A DNA stretch of 56,458 nucleotides. Source: an uncultured Oscillospiraceae bacterium. GTDB taxonomy: Bacteria > Bacillota > Clostridia > Oscillospirales > Oscillospiraceae. A model generated the notes under the pieces. It made no database searches, was not told the origin of the DNA, and worked only from the letters and a program-made list of their open reading frames with translations. The stretch is taken from NCBI GenBank assembly GCA_951801655.1, contig CATONV010000007.1:1-56458 (forward strand), written 5' to 3'. The position numbers were made by a program, and so were the translations under genes. How positions within the stretch are numbered: the first letter of the stretch is position 1; each line of letters begins with the position of its first letter. Below are positions 7,505 through 18,074 of this stretch, piece by piece.

Positions 7505-8364
7505 TCCTGCACCTTTTCATACACGCCGTATTCGTCCCAGATCTCCTCCAGCGTGTGGAAGGTGTGGGCCAAATCCTCGTTTTTCCGCTGACTCACCGCC
7601 ACCAGCAGGGCGTTTACCAGAGACAGCGGGGCCACCAGGGAGTCCACAAAGGAGGCCATGTCGCTGCGGGCCATCAGGCTGTAGCGGGAGATGGGGGCCA
7701 GCGGGGAGGACTCGCCGTCAGTAATGGCCACAGTGGTGGCTCCCCGGTCCCGGGCGAAGCTCATAGCCTGCACGGTGCGGCTGGAGTAGCGGGGAAAGCT
7801 GATGCCGATGACCACATCCCCCTCCCCCACCCGGAGAAGGCTTTCAAAAATCTCGCTGGCCGTGTTGGCGGACACCAACGCCACGTTATCAAAAATGAGA
7901 TTGAAGTAAAAATGCAGGAAGGACGCGATGGCCGCGGAGGAGCGCACACCAATAATGTAAATCTTTCGGGCGGACACAATGGCGTCCACCGTCTGCTCAA
8001 AGCTGTCCCGGTCCAGTTCCTCCAGTGTCATCCGAATTTTCTCTATATCCGACTGCAACACCATAGACAGCAGATCCTGGTCTCCCAGACGGTCCTTGGT
8101 CACCTCGATGCGCTGCACGGTGGTCAGCCGGTTGCGGATCATCTTCTGAAGGGAACGCTGCATGTCCGGATAGCCGTCGTAGCCCAGCTCAAAGGCAAAA
8201 CGGACCACGGTGGACTCGCTCACCCCCACCCGTTTGCCCAGACGGCTGGCCGTCATAAAGGCGGCCTTGTCATAGGACTCCAGGATAAAGCTGGCGATCT
8301 TCCGCTGGCCCTTGGAAAAGGTATGGACGTTCTCCTGTATGGCGGTTAAAATGTCCCGGTTCAT
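7501..8364 (-). CDS. MurR/RpiR-family transcriptional regulator
   Basis: An N-terminal HTH_6 domain (residues about 1-77; MTASRLGKRVGVSESTVVRFAFELGYDGY) is followed by a sugar-isomerase (SIS) domain (about 105-245; IYIIGVRSSAAIASF and GDVVIGISFPRYSSRTVQ). Such regulators sense phosphorylated sugars or amino sugars. I chose the ATG at 8364, preceded by GGGAGGTTGAAGGCC, over an upstream TTG; this gives 287 residues. It is coupled to the downstream oxidoreductase by a four-base overlap. No sugar-use genes lie beside it, so the effector cannot be inferred. Confidence 0.92.
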   Translation of the reverse strand: MNRDILTAIQENVHTFSKGQRKIASFILESYDKAAFMTASRLGKRVGVSESTVVRFAFELGYDGYPDMQRSLQKMIRNRLTTVQRIEVTKDRLGDQDLLSMVLQSDIEKIRMTLEELDRDSFEQTVDAIVSARKIYIIGVRSSAAIASFLHFYFNLIFDNVALVSANTASEIFESLLRVGEGDVVIGISFPRYSSRTVQAMSFARDRGATTVAITDGESSPLAPISRYSLMARSDMASFVDSLVAPLSLVNALLVAVSQRKNEDLAHTFHTLEEIWDEYGVYEKVQE

Positions 8365-8410
8365 GGCCTTCAACCTCCCGATCAAATCACAATCTTTATC
8401 ATACTAGATT

Positions 8411-8470
8411 ACCGGGAAAAACGCAAGAGGTTTTTGCGGAAGCTTCGTTTCTCTTCCTGCAAAAACCTCT
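8411..8470 (-). terminator. Intrinsic terminator after the pseudouridine synthase gene
   Basis: On the minus strand GAGGTTTTTGC pairs with GCAAAAACCTC, with an inner GGAAG/CTTCC stem, followed by TTGCGTTTTTCCC. It overlaps the stop codon region at 8470 and ends the scpA-to-pseudouridine-synthase run. Confidence 0.82.
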
Positions 8471-9192
8471 CAGCTGTCGCTTAACGGCCTGGTAAGTTCC
8501 AATAGCTCCCTGTCCGTGAGATTCCGCCACTGTCCGGCCTTCAGGGCCCGGTCCAGAGACAGCGTCCCCTCCCGCACCCGTTTCAGCCGCAGCACCTCCA
8601 GCCCGGCCTGGGCGCACATCCGCCTCACCTGACGGTTTTTCCCCTGGTGGATGGTAATGGACAGCTGGTGGATACCGCCGCTGTCCCGGCCCCGGCGCAC
8701 CCGGGCGGGGGAGAGTGTCTCTCCGTCCAGCGCCATGGGGGCGGACAGGAGGGGCAGCGCCTTGTTCACATTGCCCGTCACCCACACCAGATATTCCTTT
8801 TCCACCTCATGGCTGGGGTGGAGGAGCTGATGAGTCAGGGCGCCGTCGTCGGTGAGAAGGAGCAGGCCCTCTGAGTCCAGGTCCAGCCGGCCCACCGGCC
8901 ACACCCGGACGCCGCAGCCCTCCACCAGATCGGCCACCGTTTTCCGGCCTTTTTCATCCGACAGGGTGCTCACATACCCCCTGGGCTTGTTCAGCATGAG
9001 ATAAGTCCGTCCGCCGCCGGGGACAAGGGGCCTGCCGTCCACCAGAACGGTGTCCCGGTCCAGGTCCGCCCGGTCTCCCAGATGGGCCTTCTCCCCGTTG
9101 ACACGCACCCGCCCTGCGGCGATCCACTCCTCCGCCGCCCGGCGTGAGGCCAGCCCGCAGGCGGAAATCAATTTCTGAAGACGCTCCTCCAT
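8470..9192 (-). CDS. rRNA pseudouridine synthase (RsuA/RluB family)
   Basis: An S4 RNA-binding domain (residues about 1-60; ERLQKLISACGLASRRAAEE) precedes the pseudouridine synthase domain. The catalytic aspartate is in VGRLDLDSEGLLLLTDDG, and the family motif NKPRGYVST is present. The enzyme isomerises a uridine in 16S or 23S rRNA; which one is not decidable here. The long upstream open frame is antisense-like noise. The ATG at 9192 with AGGGAGGGTTTATGCG upstream gives 240 residues, as expected. It overlaps the 3' end of the carboxypeptidase gene by 25 bases and is followed by the terminator at 8411-8470. Confidence 0.92.
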   Translation of the reverse strand: MEERLQKLISACGLASRRAAEEWIAAGRVRVNGEKAHLGDRADLDRDTVLVDGRPLVPGGGRTYLMLNKPRGYVSTLSDEKGRKTVADLVEGCGVRVWPVGRLDLDSEGLLLLTDDGALTHQLLHPSHEVEKEYLVWVTGNVNKALPLLSAPMALDGETLSPARVRRGRDSGGIHQLSITIHQGKNRQVRRMCAQAGLEVLRLKRVREGTLSLDRALKAGQWRNLTDRELLELTRPLSDS

Positions 9193-10277
9193 CGCATAAA
9201 CCCTCCCTGGGGCGCAAGAATCTCCGGGATATTCCGCCCTGTCACCAGGGGCGCCCGGGCCAGCTCTTCCCCGTTGACGGAATACACCGCCTCGCCCACC
9301 GGTGTACCGGCAGACACCGGGGCCACAAGGGTATCCTCCGACAGTTCCCAGGCACACTCCAGCTTTTCATCGGGGGCCAGGGCGGCGGTCAGGTCCTCCG
9401 CCGTCTCAACGGGGCACACGGGCGACAGGCCTCCGGAAACAGGCAGATGTCCCACTCTCTCCCCAGTCCGGGACAGGGGCCTGGCCCGATAATTGGCAAA
9501 ACCCCAGTCGAAAAGGGCGGTGTGATCCGCCCAGTCGCCAGGGGCGTTGAGGGTAACGCAGATCAGCGTGACACCCTCCCGCTTCGCAGCAGAGACCAGC
9601 GTCCGCCCCGCCTTTTCGGTGTAACCTGTCTTCAGGCCCACGCAGCCCTCATATCGCCAGAGCAGTTTGTTATGGTTGGTAAAGGTACGGGTGCCCAACG
9701 TAATGGATCTGGTCGCGACAATGTGGGCCAGCGCCTCATTTTCCAGGCAGGCCCGGGCCAGAAGGGCCATGTCGCAGGCGCTGGAGTAGTGCTTCTCGTC
9801 GTCCAGACCGTTGGGGTTGGCAAAGCTGGTATCCGCCATGCCCAGTTCCCGGGCTCTGGCGTTCATCCGGGCGACAAAGTTCTCCACGGTGCCGCCGCAG
9901 TGGCTGGCGATGGCCAGGGCGGCGTCGTTGCCAGAGCGGAGCAGCAGACCGTAGAGAAGGGCCTCCAGGGTGAGTTTCTCCCCGGGGCGCAGGTAAATCG
10001 AGGAGCCCTCCACCCCCGCCCAGCTCGGCTGTATGGTAACGACCTCCTCCAGGCTGCGCCCCGACTCCAGGGCAACCAGGGCGGTCATCAGCTTGGTGGT
10101 GCTGGCGATCAGCCGCCGGGTACGGCCGTCCTTTTCATAGAGAACCCGCCCCGTGGCCGCGTCCATCAGCACGGCGCTGGCGGCGGAGAGTTTGGGAGGA
10201 GAGCCCTCTCCCCGGACGGCGGGGAGAGTTCCCCACAGCAGCGCCCCGGCCAGCGCGATGGAAAAAAGCCGCTTCAT
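9168..10277 (-). CDS. D-alanyl-D-alanine carboxypeptidase (S11, DacF/PBP5-like)
   Basis: The enzyme removes the terminal D-Ala from peptidoglycan stem peptides outside the membrane. A signal peptide (MKRLFSIALAGALLWGTLPAVRG) precedes the three penicillin-binding motifs: STTK with Ser59 and Lys62, SGN (LLRSGNDAA), and KTG (VGLKTGYTEKAG). A beta-rich C-terminal domain ends the 369-residue protein. No obvious amphipathic anchor is seen. The ATG at 10277 follows AAGGTGGCAGGA; a GTG three codons earlier is possible. Lying beside gerW and scpAB, as in Clostridia and Bacillus, it may be the sporulation-type DacF (inference). Confidence 0.92.
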   Translation of the reverse strand: MKRLFSIALAGALLWGTLPAVRGEGSPPKLSAASAVLMDAATGRVLYEKDGRTRRLIASTTKLMTALVALESGRSLEEVVTIQPSWAGVEGSSIYLRPGEKLTLEALLYGLLLRSGNDAALAIASHCGGTVENFVARMNARARELGMADTSFANPNGLDDEKHYSSACDMALLARACLENEALAHIVATRSITLGTRTFTNHNKLLWRYEGCVGLKTGYTEKAGRTLVSAAKREGVTLICVTLNAPGDWADHTALFDWGFANYRARPLSRTGERVGHLPVSGGLSPVCPVETAEDLTAALAPDEKLECAWELSEDTLVAPVSAGTPVGEAVYSVNGEELARAPLVTGRNIPEILAPQGGFMRWRSVFRN

Positions 10278-10368
10278 TCCTGCCACCTTCTTTTCAATCG
10301 ATGGTATTAGTATGGAACGGCTTTTTGCCTTTCTTTCCAGGAAATATTATCTTTCGCGGGGACCGCCT

Positions 10369-10785
10369 CTACTCTTCCTCGTCCTTCAGGGCCTTCTTCT
10401 CCTGCTGCTTTTCGATGAAGCCGGTCACCTTGTCCACCACCTCGGGCACTGTCTCGATGACCCGGTCCACAGTGGTGGCGGGAGGCGGGGCCACGGGGAG
10501 CAGCTTCACGCTGCCGTCCTCCCTGACCACCAGGAAGGCCACCGGCTCCAGCTTGGCGCTGGCGGCGCTGCCGCCGCCGAAGCCGTCCTTGGGCGCTCCA
10601 GCCTTGGTGGTAAACTCGGTGCCGCCGCCGCCCATGCCGAAGGACATGCGGGACACCGGGATGAGGGTAACGCCCTCCGCGTGGATGGGAGAACCCACAA
10701 TGGTGTTCGCGTCCGCCATTGCCTTAATATTCTCCATGGTAATTTTCATCAGTTCCCCCAGAGAGTTTTTCTTCTCTTGTTCCAT
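10369..10785 (-). CDS. ytfJ: GerW-family sporulation protein (YtfJ)
   Basis: The 138-residue protein has the family features: an N-terminal MKITMENIKAMADANTIVG segment, GVTLIPVSRMSFGMGGGG, a glycine-rich FGGGSAASA stretch, and EPVAFLVVREDGSVKLLPV. In Bacillus, GerW (YtfJ) is a forespore protein needed for normal germination; the molecular activity is not established. An acidic/basic C-terminal helix follows (VDKVTGFIEKQQEKKALKDEEE begins near residue 116). It starts 3 bases after the stop of the DUF2953 gene, a tight operon link, and marks the organism as a spore-former or a recent descendant of one. Confidence 0.93.
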   Translation of the reverse strand: MEQEKKNSLGELMKITMENIKAMADANTIVGSPIHAEGVTLIPVSRMSFGMGGGGTEFTTKAGAPKDGFGGGSAASAKLEPVAFLVVREDGSVKLLPVAPPPATTVDRVIETVPEVVDKVTGFIEKQQEKKALKDEEE

Positions 10786-10788
10786 TGG

Positions 10789-11436
10789 TCATGCCGCCTT
10801 TCTCTGCCGTTGTTTTATTTTCAGCCGCTTTCGCGCGGCAAGCGTCTTGAACAGCGCCTTAAAGCCGGCCCGCAGGCCAATCCAGACCACCGTGCCGATT
10901 TTGATGGACAGGGCCGCCGTGCCGTACACCGTCATGCCTGGTGCGTCAAAATCCAGCTTCACCCGGGCGGAGCCGTCCTTCACATGAAACGCCCCGGTCA
11001 GCGGAACCCACAGCGCCCCCAGCGCGGCGTTGGCCTGGCCGAAGAGAATAGCCGTGTCCGCCGGGTCGCTCCCGCCGGCGGTCAGCTCCAGCTCCAGAGT
11101 ATCCACACGCAGGCCCCGCCACATGCCCTTTGCCGCCTCCAGGCCCACAGGCAGCAGCGCCTTGGCATATTCCAGCGCGCCTCCGATTTTCTCCGGAAGG
11201 GGCGTGGGCGGTTTTTCCTTTTTGGGCTTTTGTGTCTTCTTTTTCGCCTTGGGTTTTCGCGGCTTGGGAGTCTCCTTTTCCCTGGACTTCACAGGGAGAA
11301 TTTTGATCCAAAATCTTCCCAGCCGCACCCACAAAAAGAAGCCTGAACTGTTAAACTCCGCCCGGCCGCCCACCCGGATCTGCCCGATGAGGAGAAGAAT
11401 CAGGACAATGACGGCCAGGAGGTGCAGCGCTCTCAT
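10789..11436 (-). CDS. DUF2953 membrane-anchored protein (YtfI-like)
   Basis: The 215-residue protein has an N-terminal membrane anchor (LHLLAVIVLILLLIGQI, residues about 4-20) and a very Lys/Pro-rich linker (about 50-80; KPRKPKAKKKTQKPKKEK). A DUF2953 domain follows, in which GSDPADTAILFGQANAALGA is the family signature. The function is unknown. It is nearly always found between scpB and gerW in spore-formers, as here. Its ATG overlaps the scpB stop (ATGA). A role in sporulation is plausible from context only. Confidence 0.88.
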   Translation of the reverse strand: MRALHLLAVIVLILLLIGQIRVGGRAEFNSSGFFLWVRLGRFWIKILPVKSREKETPKPRKPKAKKKTQKPKKEKPPTPLPEKIGGALEYAKALLPVGLEAAKGMWRGLRVDTLELELTAGGSDPADTAILFGQANAALGALWVPLTGAFHVKDGSARVKLDFDAPGMTVYGTAALSIKIGTVVWIGLRAGFKALFKTLAARKRLKIKQRQRKAA

Positions 11437-12065
11437 GTTCCCTCCGCCGGGGCTTCCGGCGGCTGGGGCTGGGCCCCGTCCTCCTGGGTCTCCGCCCCCC
11501 GGAGACGGGCCAGGCTGGCCTCCAGCTCCAGCGTAAACTGGCCGCCCTCCTGGGATGGTCCCGGCAACGCGGGCAGTTCGTCCAGGCTGGACAGACCGAA
11601 GGAGCGCAGAAAGTTTTTGGTGGTTTTAAACTGGACCGGCCGGCCGGGCACCGGCAGACGGCCCGCCTCCTCGATGAGCTCCCTCTCCAGCAGCAGGCCC
11701 ATGGTGTAGGAGCTGTCCACACCTCGGATCTGATCCACCTGGGCCCGGGTCACCGGCTGAAAGTAGGCTACAATAGCCAGCACCTCCAGCGCCGGCTGGG
11801 ACAGCCGGGCGGGCTTGCGGCTCTCCAGAGTCTTTCGGATATACTCGGCGAACTCAGGTGCGGAACACAGCTGATAGCTGGCGTCCAGCCTGATCATGCG
11901 AATGCCCCGGCGGTCGTAGCTGTACTGGTCCATCAGCCGCTGGGCCACCGCATCCAGGGTGGGCCGGTCCACCTCCAGCCCCAGGCACAGCCTTTCCACC
12001 GCCACCGGCTCCCCGGCGGCAAACAGCACCCCCTCCAGGGCGGATTCTAACTCTTTGACCTCCAT
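11433..12065 (-). CDS. scpB: Segregation and condensation protein B
   Basis: ScpB is the winged-helix kleisin-associated subunit of the Smc-ScpA-ScpB condensin. The signature LSQPALEVLAIVAYFQPVTR followed by QVDQIRGVDSSYTMG is present, as is the first winged-helix domain (ESALEGVLFAAGEPV). The frame is open 68 codons further up but overlaps scpA there. The ATG at 12065 with GAGAGGAGTGCCCCCG upstream gives 210 residues. The last 40 residues (Gln/Pro/Glu-rich) are low complexity. It sits 16 bases after scpA and is coupled to the DUF2953 gene. Confidence 0.95.
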   Translation of the reverse strand: MEVKELESALEGVLFAAGEPVAVERLCLGLEVDRPTLDAVAQRLMDQYSYDRRGIRMIRLDASYQLCSAPEFAEYIRKTLESRKPARLSQPALEVLAIVAYFQPVTRAQVDQIRGVDSSYTMGLLLERELIEEAGRLPVPGRPVQFKTTKNFLRSFGLSSLDELPALPGPSQEGGQFTLELEASLARLRGAETQEDGAQPQPPEAPAEGT

Positions 12066-12081
12066 CGGGGGCACTCCTCTC

Positions 12082-12876
12082 CTAATAACTTTCCGATGTA
12101 AACTCCACCGCCCCCTCCTCCTGGGTGCAGGTGACAGTACAGTCTGACTCGGTGCCCGCCAGCAGCAGACGGCTGGCCTTGCACAGCTCCAGCACCGCCA
12201 AAAAGGTGGCCACCACCTCAGAGCGGCTGCGGCTGCCCTGAAACAGGGCCCGAAAGCGGGTAACACCAAAGGTCATCAGTCTTTTCACAATCTCTCCCGC
12301 CTTGTCGGCTACCGGATAGGTCTCCCGGCCCACAATGCCCCGGAAGGCAGACATCGGCGGCGGCAGCTTGTTGCCCAGCCGGTCCAAAACGGCGTTCATT
12401 GCCTTGAGCAGGTCTGATTGATCGTGAACAAAGTGGTATATCTTTCCTGAACGGACCGCCTCGGGCGTCTTGGTCAGGTAGTCCCGACCGATCTGATAGC
12501 GGCTGTCCAGCGCCGGGAGAACCGCTTTGATTTTTAAATAGTCCTCGTTGCGCTGGTGGGCCTCCAGGGTGGCAATGAGCTGTTCCACCTCGTTTATGGC
12601 CTCCTCGCCGTTGATGGGCAGCAGCATCCGGGTCTTGATATAAACCAGATGGGAGGCCATGGTAACAAAGTCGCTGGCCACCTCCAGGTCCATCTCCTTG
12701 CGCTTGTTCATCCACTCCATGTACTGGTCTAATATGAGGGCAATCTGAATGTCCTTAATCTCCAGCTTGTTTTTGCTCAGCAGATGGAGAATCAGGTCCA
12801 GCGGCCCTACAAAGTCCTCCATGGCTTCCTCTTTTGCCTTCACCACCCCTTCCAGGTGGTAAATGGGTGCCTCCAA
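12082..12876 (-). CDS. scpA: Segregation and condensation protein A (kleisin)
   Basis: ScpA bridges Smc head domains in the condensin complex. The N-terminal kleisin signature EDFVGPLDLILHLLSKNKLEI and ILDQYMEWM are clear, and the C-terminal winged-helix region (VVATFLAVLELCKASRLLL) is intact. No ATG fits the family start; a TTG at 12876 preceded by GGGGAGGTGGGCCC places the protein at LEAPIYHLEG, matching homologues and giving 264 residues. An ATG 17 codons later would cut the conserved region. It is the first gene of the scpA-scpB-DUF2953-gerW-dac run. The terminal EEGAVEFTSESY is unremarkable. Confidence 0.94.
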   Translation of the reverse strand: MEAPIYHLEGVVKAKEEAMEDFVGPLDLILHLLSKNKLEIKDIQIALILDQYMEWMNKRKEMDLEVASDFVTMASHLVYIKTRMLLPINGEEAINEVEQLIATLEAHQRNEDYLKIKAVLPALDSRYQIGRDYLTKTPEAVRSGKIYHFVHDQSDLLKAMNAVLDRLGNKLPPPMSAFRGIVGRETYPVADKAGEIVKRLMTFGVTRFRALFQGSRSRSEVVATFLAVLELCKASRLLLAGTESDCTVTCTQEEGAVEFTSESY

Positions 12877-12960
12877 GGGCCCACCTCCCCATTTTAGGTT
12901 TATCTTTTTGCTTATTATACCAGTTTGTGGAGGAAAAGACAAGCAAATTTCAAATAAGTC

Positions 12961-12995
12961 TTGACAAGTACATAAAACGTACCTATACTGTACTT
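12961..12995 (+). promoter_or_regulatory. Promoter with three phased GTAC sites
   Basis: TTGACA (12961-12966), 17 bases and TATACT (12984-12989) form a strong promoter. GTAC occurs at 12968, 12979 and 12990, exactly 11 bases apart, in the contexts AAGTACAT, ACGTACCT and CTGTACTT. They lie on one face of the helix across the spacer and -10. This looks like an operator array for the ribbon-helix-helix-like protein encoded next (inference). Confidence 0.75.
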
Positions 12996-13009
12996 AGGAG
13001 GTGAATCTC

Positions 13010-13162
13010 TTGTCCCCAAAACCAAAGGCCTACACAGAGCGAGTCAGTACGTTCCTCTCAGCACAGCAGTTAGACGCGTTGAAGCAGGAGGCTGAGCAGA
13101 AAGGAACCAATGTCAGCGCATTGATTCGTATGATTATTCTGGAGCATCTGGCCGAAAAATAA
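13010..13162 (+). CDS. 50-aa ribbon-helix-helix-like (CopG/Arc type) protein
   Basis: A short frame starts at TTG (13010) after TTAGGAGGTGAATCTC, an excellent ribosome site, and ends at TAA 13160-13162. The product reads MSPKPKAYTERVSTFLSAQQ and continues LDALKQEAEQKGTNVSALIR to MIILEHLAEK. A beta strand with basic residues, a helix, a turn with the G-x-(N/S)-x-S motif (KGTNVSALIR) and a second helix match the ribbon-helix-helix fold. Such proteins dimerise and often repress their own promoter, here overlaid by the GTAC array. A stem (AAGAGTTCCGG/CCGAAACTCTT, 13161-13201) follows. It may be cotranscribed with the 69-aa gene. Confidence 0.78.
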   Translation: MSPKPKAYTERVSTFLSAQQLDALKQEAEQKGTNVSALIRMIILEHLAEK

Positions 13163-13274
13163 GAGTTCCGGCACGCCGACGAAAGCAACACCGAAACTCT
13201 TAAACCAACACCCGAAGGTCTGGTAAATCTATTATGCCACACCTCCCGGTGAAAATCAACAGGAGGTTTTCAAA

Positions 13275-13484
13275 ATGGACCCGAAAAAACAGCTGCTGTT
13301 CCCTATTCCCTCAACCATCTTAGAAAACACCATCGAATACTCTCATGAGTTTGCCCTGCGCCTGCAAATCGAGGCCGCCGCGCTGGCCAGTCTGGACAGC
13401 CCCCAGGCCAAGGCTTTGGCGCAGAAGCGTATCGAGCAGGCCGAGGACGTCCAGGCAATGTTTGAATACTACATATCCCTGTAG
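13275..13484 (+). CDS. 69-aa protein of unknown function
   Basis: The ATG is preceded by AACAGGAGGTTTTCAAA and the frame ends inside a terminator, so it is a real gene. The protein starts MDPKKQLLFPIPSTILENTI, is mostly helical with an Ala-rich centre (IEAAALASLDSPQAKALAQK), and ends MFEYYISL. No signal peptide or known domain is recognised. It lies 112 bases after the 50-aa gene without an obvious new promoter, so both probably share the 12961 promoter. A small toxin or partner protein is possible, but there is no direct evidence. Confidence 0.72.
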   Translation: MDPKKQLLFPIPSTILENTIEYSHEFALRLQIEAAALASLDSPQAKALAQKRIEQAEDVQAMFEYYISL

Positions 13485-13508
13485 AGCGGCATTTGCCGCT
13501 CTATTTTT
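13483..13508 (+). terminator. Intrinsic terminator overlapping the 69-aa gene stop
   Basis: AGAGCGGC, a 4-base loop and GCCGCTCT followed by ATTTTT form a compact terminator that begins within the stop codon. It also separates this plus-strand pair from the convergent engB gene. Confidence 0.88.
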
Positions 13509-14094
13509 CAATTCCGATAAAAATAGCCGAGAGCAGTTCCTCACGCCCCGTCCCCTTTTCGGCGGAGAAGGGGATCACCATGTCCTCCTCTCCCAGTCCC
13601 AGGGTGTCCCGAATGAGCTGGAGATTGGGTTCAACCTCGCTCTTTTTCAGTTTATCCAGCTTATTCGCCACAATCACAAGAGGACAGCCGGTATCCCGGA
13701 ACCACCGGAACATGGTGCAGTCGTCGGCGGTAGGCTTGTGGCGGGCGTCCACGATCATCACCCCCAGAGTGAGCAGGTCTGGGCGGGCGAAGTAGTCCTC
13801 CATCAGCCTGCCCCAGCGGTCCCTCTCGGCCTTGGACACCTTGGCGTAGCCGTAGCCGGGCAGGTCCACCAGGTAGAAGGCTTTGTCGATGTTGAAGTAG
13901 TTCACATGGACCGTTTTCCCCGGCGCGGCCCCCACCCGGGCGAAGTTCTTCCGGCCCAGCAGCCGATTGATGACGGAGGACTTGCCCACATTGGACCGCC
14001 CGGCAAAGGCCACCTGGGGCAGGCCGTCCTGAATAAAGGTTTTGGGGGAGACGGCGGAGAGAACAAATTCCGCTTTTTGCAGGTTGATGGGCAT
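13501..14094 (-). CDS. engB: Ribosome biogenesis GTPase YsxC/YihA (EngB)
   Basis: EngB is an essential GTPase for late 50S assembly. The G motifs are GRSNVGKS (residues 32-39, G1), DLPGYG (G3, about 77-82) and ANKLDK (G4, about 147-152); G5 is in FSAEKG. The length, 197 residues, is normal. The start is an ATG with AGGGGTTGCT upstream, a moderate site. It is last in the tig-clpP-clpX-lon-engB order, as in Bacillus and Clostridia, and is separated from lon by an intergenic palindrome (14117-14190). Confidence 0.95.
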   Translation of the reverse strand: MPINLQKAEFVLSAVSPKTFIQDGLPQVAFAGRSNVGKSSVINRLLGRKNFARVGAAPGKTVHVNYFNIDKAFYLVDLPGYGYAKVSKAERDRWGRLMEDYFARPDLLTLGVMIVDARHKPTADDCTMFRWFRDTGCPLVIVANKLDKLKKSEVEPNLQLIRDTLGLGEEDMVIPFSAEKGTGREELLSAIFIGIEK

Positions 14095-14116
14095 AGCAAC
14101 CCCTCCTTCGGTGCGG

Positions 14117-14185
14117 TGTAGGGGCCGGACTCTGTCCCGGCCCGGTTTTGTTCTGGACCGGTCGGGGCGGCGCGGAGACCGCCCC

Positions 14186-14190
<5 letters not shown>
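14117..14190. repeat. Palindromic intergenic repeat, type A
   Basis: The ends are TGTAGGGGCCGG and CCGCCCCCTACTG, with internal GGCGG/CCGCC arms. On the minus strand its terminal TAG (14188-14186) is the stop codon of lon. It lies between lon and engB. Confidence 0.75.
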
Positions 14191-16615
<2,425 letters not shown>

Positions 16616-16635
16616 GGTTCTTCACTTCCTTTCAA

Positions 16636-16714
16636 GGATGCCAATGTCTCCCCCGCAAGGGGGAGGCAGCAAGGACGCCCCGTGCCCTCTACTGTGGGTG
16701 TTGCGGGGCGTCCG
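16636..16714. repeat. Hairpins between clpX and lon
   Basis: CTCCCCCGCAAGGGGGAG and a longer stem GGACGCCCCG (16673-16682)/CGGGGCGTCC (16704-16713) fill the gap. The U-rich tail GTTTTTA lies on the plus-strand side, so it is not a good terminator for the minus-strand clpX transcript. The first hairpin resembles part of the 5495-5756 element. Confidence 0.55.
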
Positions 16715-16725
16715 TTTTTATAATA

Positions 16726-18048
16726 TCAGCCTGCCCGACCGTGGTCCCGACGCTTGGGCTGCTCCACCTGAAGACTGGCTCTGCCCAGCTTGGGCCGCTG
16801 GGTGCGCTCCGGGTCCCGGATCAACTCCGGGGACGCGCCGTCCCGGACACACTCGCCGGTAATTTTCACCTTGACAATGGTGGGCTCGGAGGGAATATCA
16901 TACATGATCGGATTCATAACCTCCTCCAGAATAGCCCGCAGGCCCCGGGCGCCGATCTCCCGGGCCACCGCCCGGTCGGCCACCGCCTCCAGCGCCTTGG
17001 AGGTAAACTCCAGCTCCACCTCGTCGTAGCTCAGCAGCACCTGATACTGCTTTACCAGTGCGTTCTTGGGCTCGGTGAGGATGCGCACCATCTGATCCCG
17101 GTCCAGGGATTCCAAGGTTGTGACCACGGGCATGCGGCCCACCAGCTCAGGAATAATGCCGTATTTCAGCAGGTCCTGAGGCTGGATCTCGCCCATCAGC
17201 TCGCCCACATTCCTCTCCTTCCTGCTTTTGATCTCCGCGCCGAAGCCCAGGGATCGCTTGTCCAGGCGATTCTCGATGATCTTGTCGATGCCATCGAAGG
17301 CGCCGCCGCAGATGAAGAGGATGTTGTGGGTGTCGATTTGGATGAACTCCTGGTGGGGGTGCTTCCGCCCGCCCTGAGGGGGGACGTTGGCAATGGTGCC
17401 CTCCAGAATTTTCAGCAGCGCCTGCTGTACGCCTTCGCCGGACACATCCCGGGTGATGGAGGTATTCTCGCTCTTCCGGGCGATCTTATCCATCTCGTCG
17501 ATATAGATGATGCCCCTCTCGGCCAGTTCAACGTCGTAATCGGCGGCCTGGACCAGACGCAGAAGGATATTCTCCACATCGTCGCCCACGTAGCCCGCCT
17601 CGGTAAGGGTGGTGGCGTCCGCGATGGCGAAGGGCACCTTTAATACCCGGGCCAGGGTCTGGGCAAAGAGGGTTTTGCCGCAGCCGGTGGGCCCCATGAG
17701 CAGGATGTTGCTCTTCTGTAGCTCCACATCCTCCGCTCCGCCGAAGTAGATGCGCTTATAGTGGTTGTACACCGCCACCGCCAAGGCCGCCTTGGCCTTC
17801 TCCTGGCCGATGATATACTGGTCCAAAACGGCGTGAATCTCCTTGGGCGTAGGGATTACATCGGGGATCTCCCCGGGAAACTGGTCCAGATCGTCCAGCA
17901 ACAGGGGCTCCGCCCCCATGGCCTCCATGCACAGGCTGACGCACTCGTTGCAGATATAGACGCCGGGACCGGCGATCATCCGCTGCACCTGATCCGGGTG
18001 TTTGCCGCAAAAGGAACAGCGGACCTTTCTCTCGTCGTTGTTAGCCAT
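16726..18048 (-). CDS. clpX: ATP-dependent Clp protease ATP-binding subunit ClpX
   Basis: ClpX unfolds substrates and feeds them to ClpP. The zinc-binding domain uses Cys11, Cys14, Cys33 and Cys36. Walker A is GPTGCGKT, Walker B is [13 protein letters not shown] is the pore loop, and [10 protein letters not shown] includes the RKH loop. Sensor and arginine-finger segments ([23 protein letters not shown]) are present. At 440 residues it is about 20 longer than usual because of a basic tail ([20 protein letters not shown]). It starts at ATG 18048, 26 bases from the clpP stop, in the tig-clpP-clpX-lon run. Confidence 0.96.
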   Translation of the reverse strand: MANNDERKVRCSFCGKHPDQVQRMIAGPGVYICNECVSLCMEAMGAEPLLLDDLDQFPGEIPDVIPTPKEIHAVLDQYIIGQEKAKAALAVAVYNHYKRIYFGGAEDVELQKSNILLMGPTGCGKTLFAQTLARVLKVPFAIADATTLTEAGYVGDDVENILLRLVQAADYDVELAERGIIYIDEMDKIARKSENTSITRDVSGEGVQQALLKILEGTIANVPPQGGRKHPHQEFIQIDTHNILFICGGAFDGIDKIIENRLDKRSLGFGAEIKSRKERNVGELMGEIQPQDLLKYGIIPELVGRMPVVTTLESLDRDQMVRILTEPKNALVKQYQVLLSYDEVELEFTSKALEAVADRAVAREIGARGLRAILEEVMNPIMYDIPSEPTIVKVKITGECVRDGASPELIRDPERTQRPKLGRASLQVEQPKRRDHGRAG

Positions 18049-18074
18049 GGATACACCTCAATTTCTTGGGAAAA

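Noticed and set aside
13010-13484. Toxin-antitoxin system made of the 50-aa and 69-aa proteins
   Set aside because: The first protein looks like an antitoxin-type ribbon-helix-helix, but the 69-aa protein matches no known toxin, the genes are 112 bases apart, and no overlap exists; the call would be a guess.
16673-16720. Stem GGACGCCCCG/CGGGGCGTCC with GTTTTTA as terminator of clpX
   Set aside because: The U-rich tail is on the plus-strand side, whereas clpX and lon are read on the minus strand; it is kept only as a repeat/hairpin.
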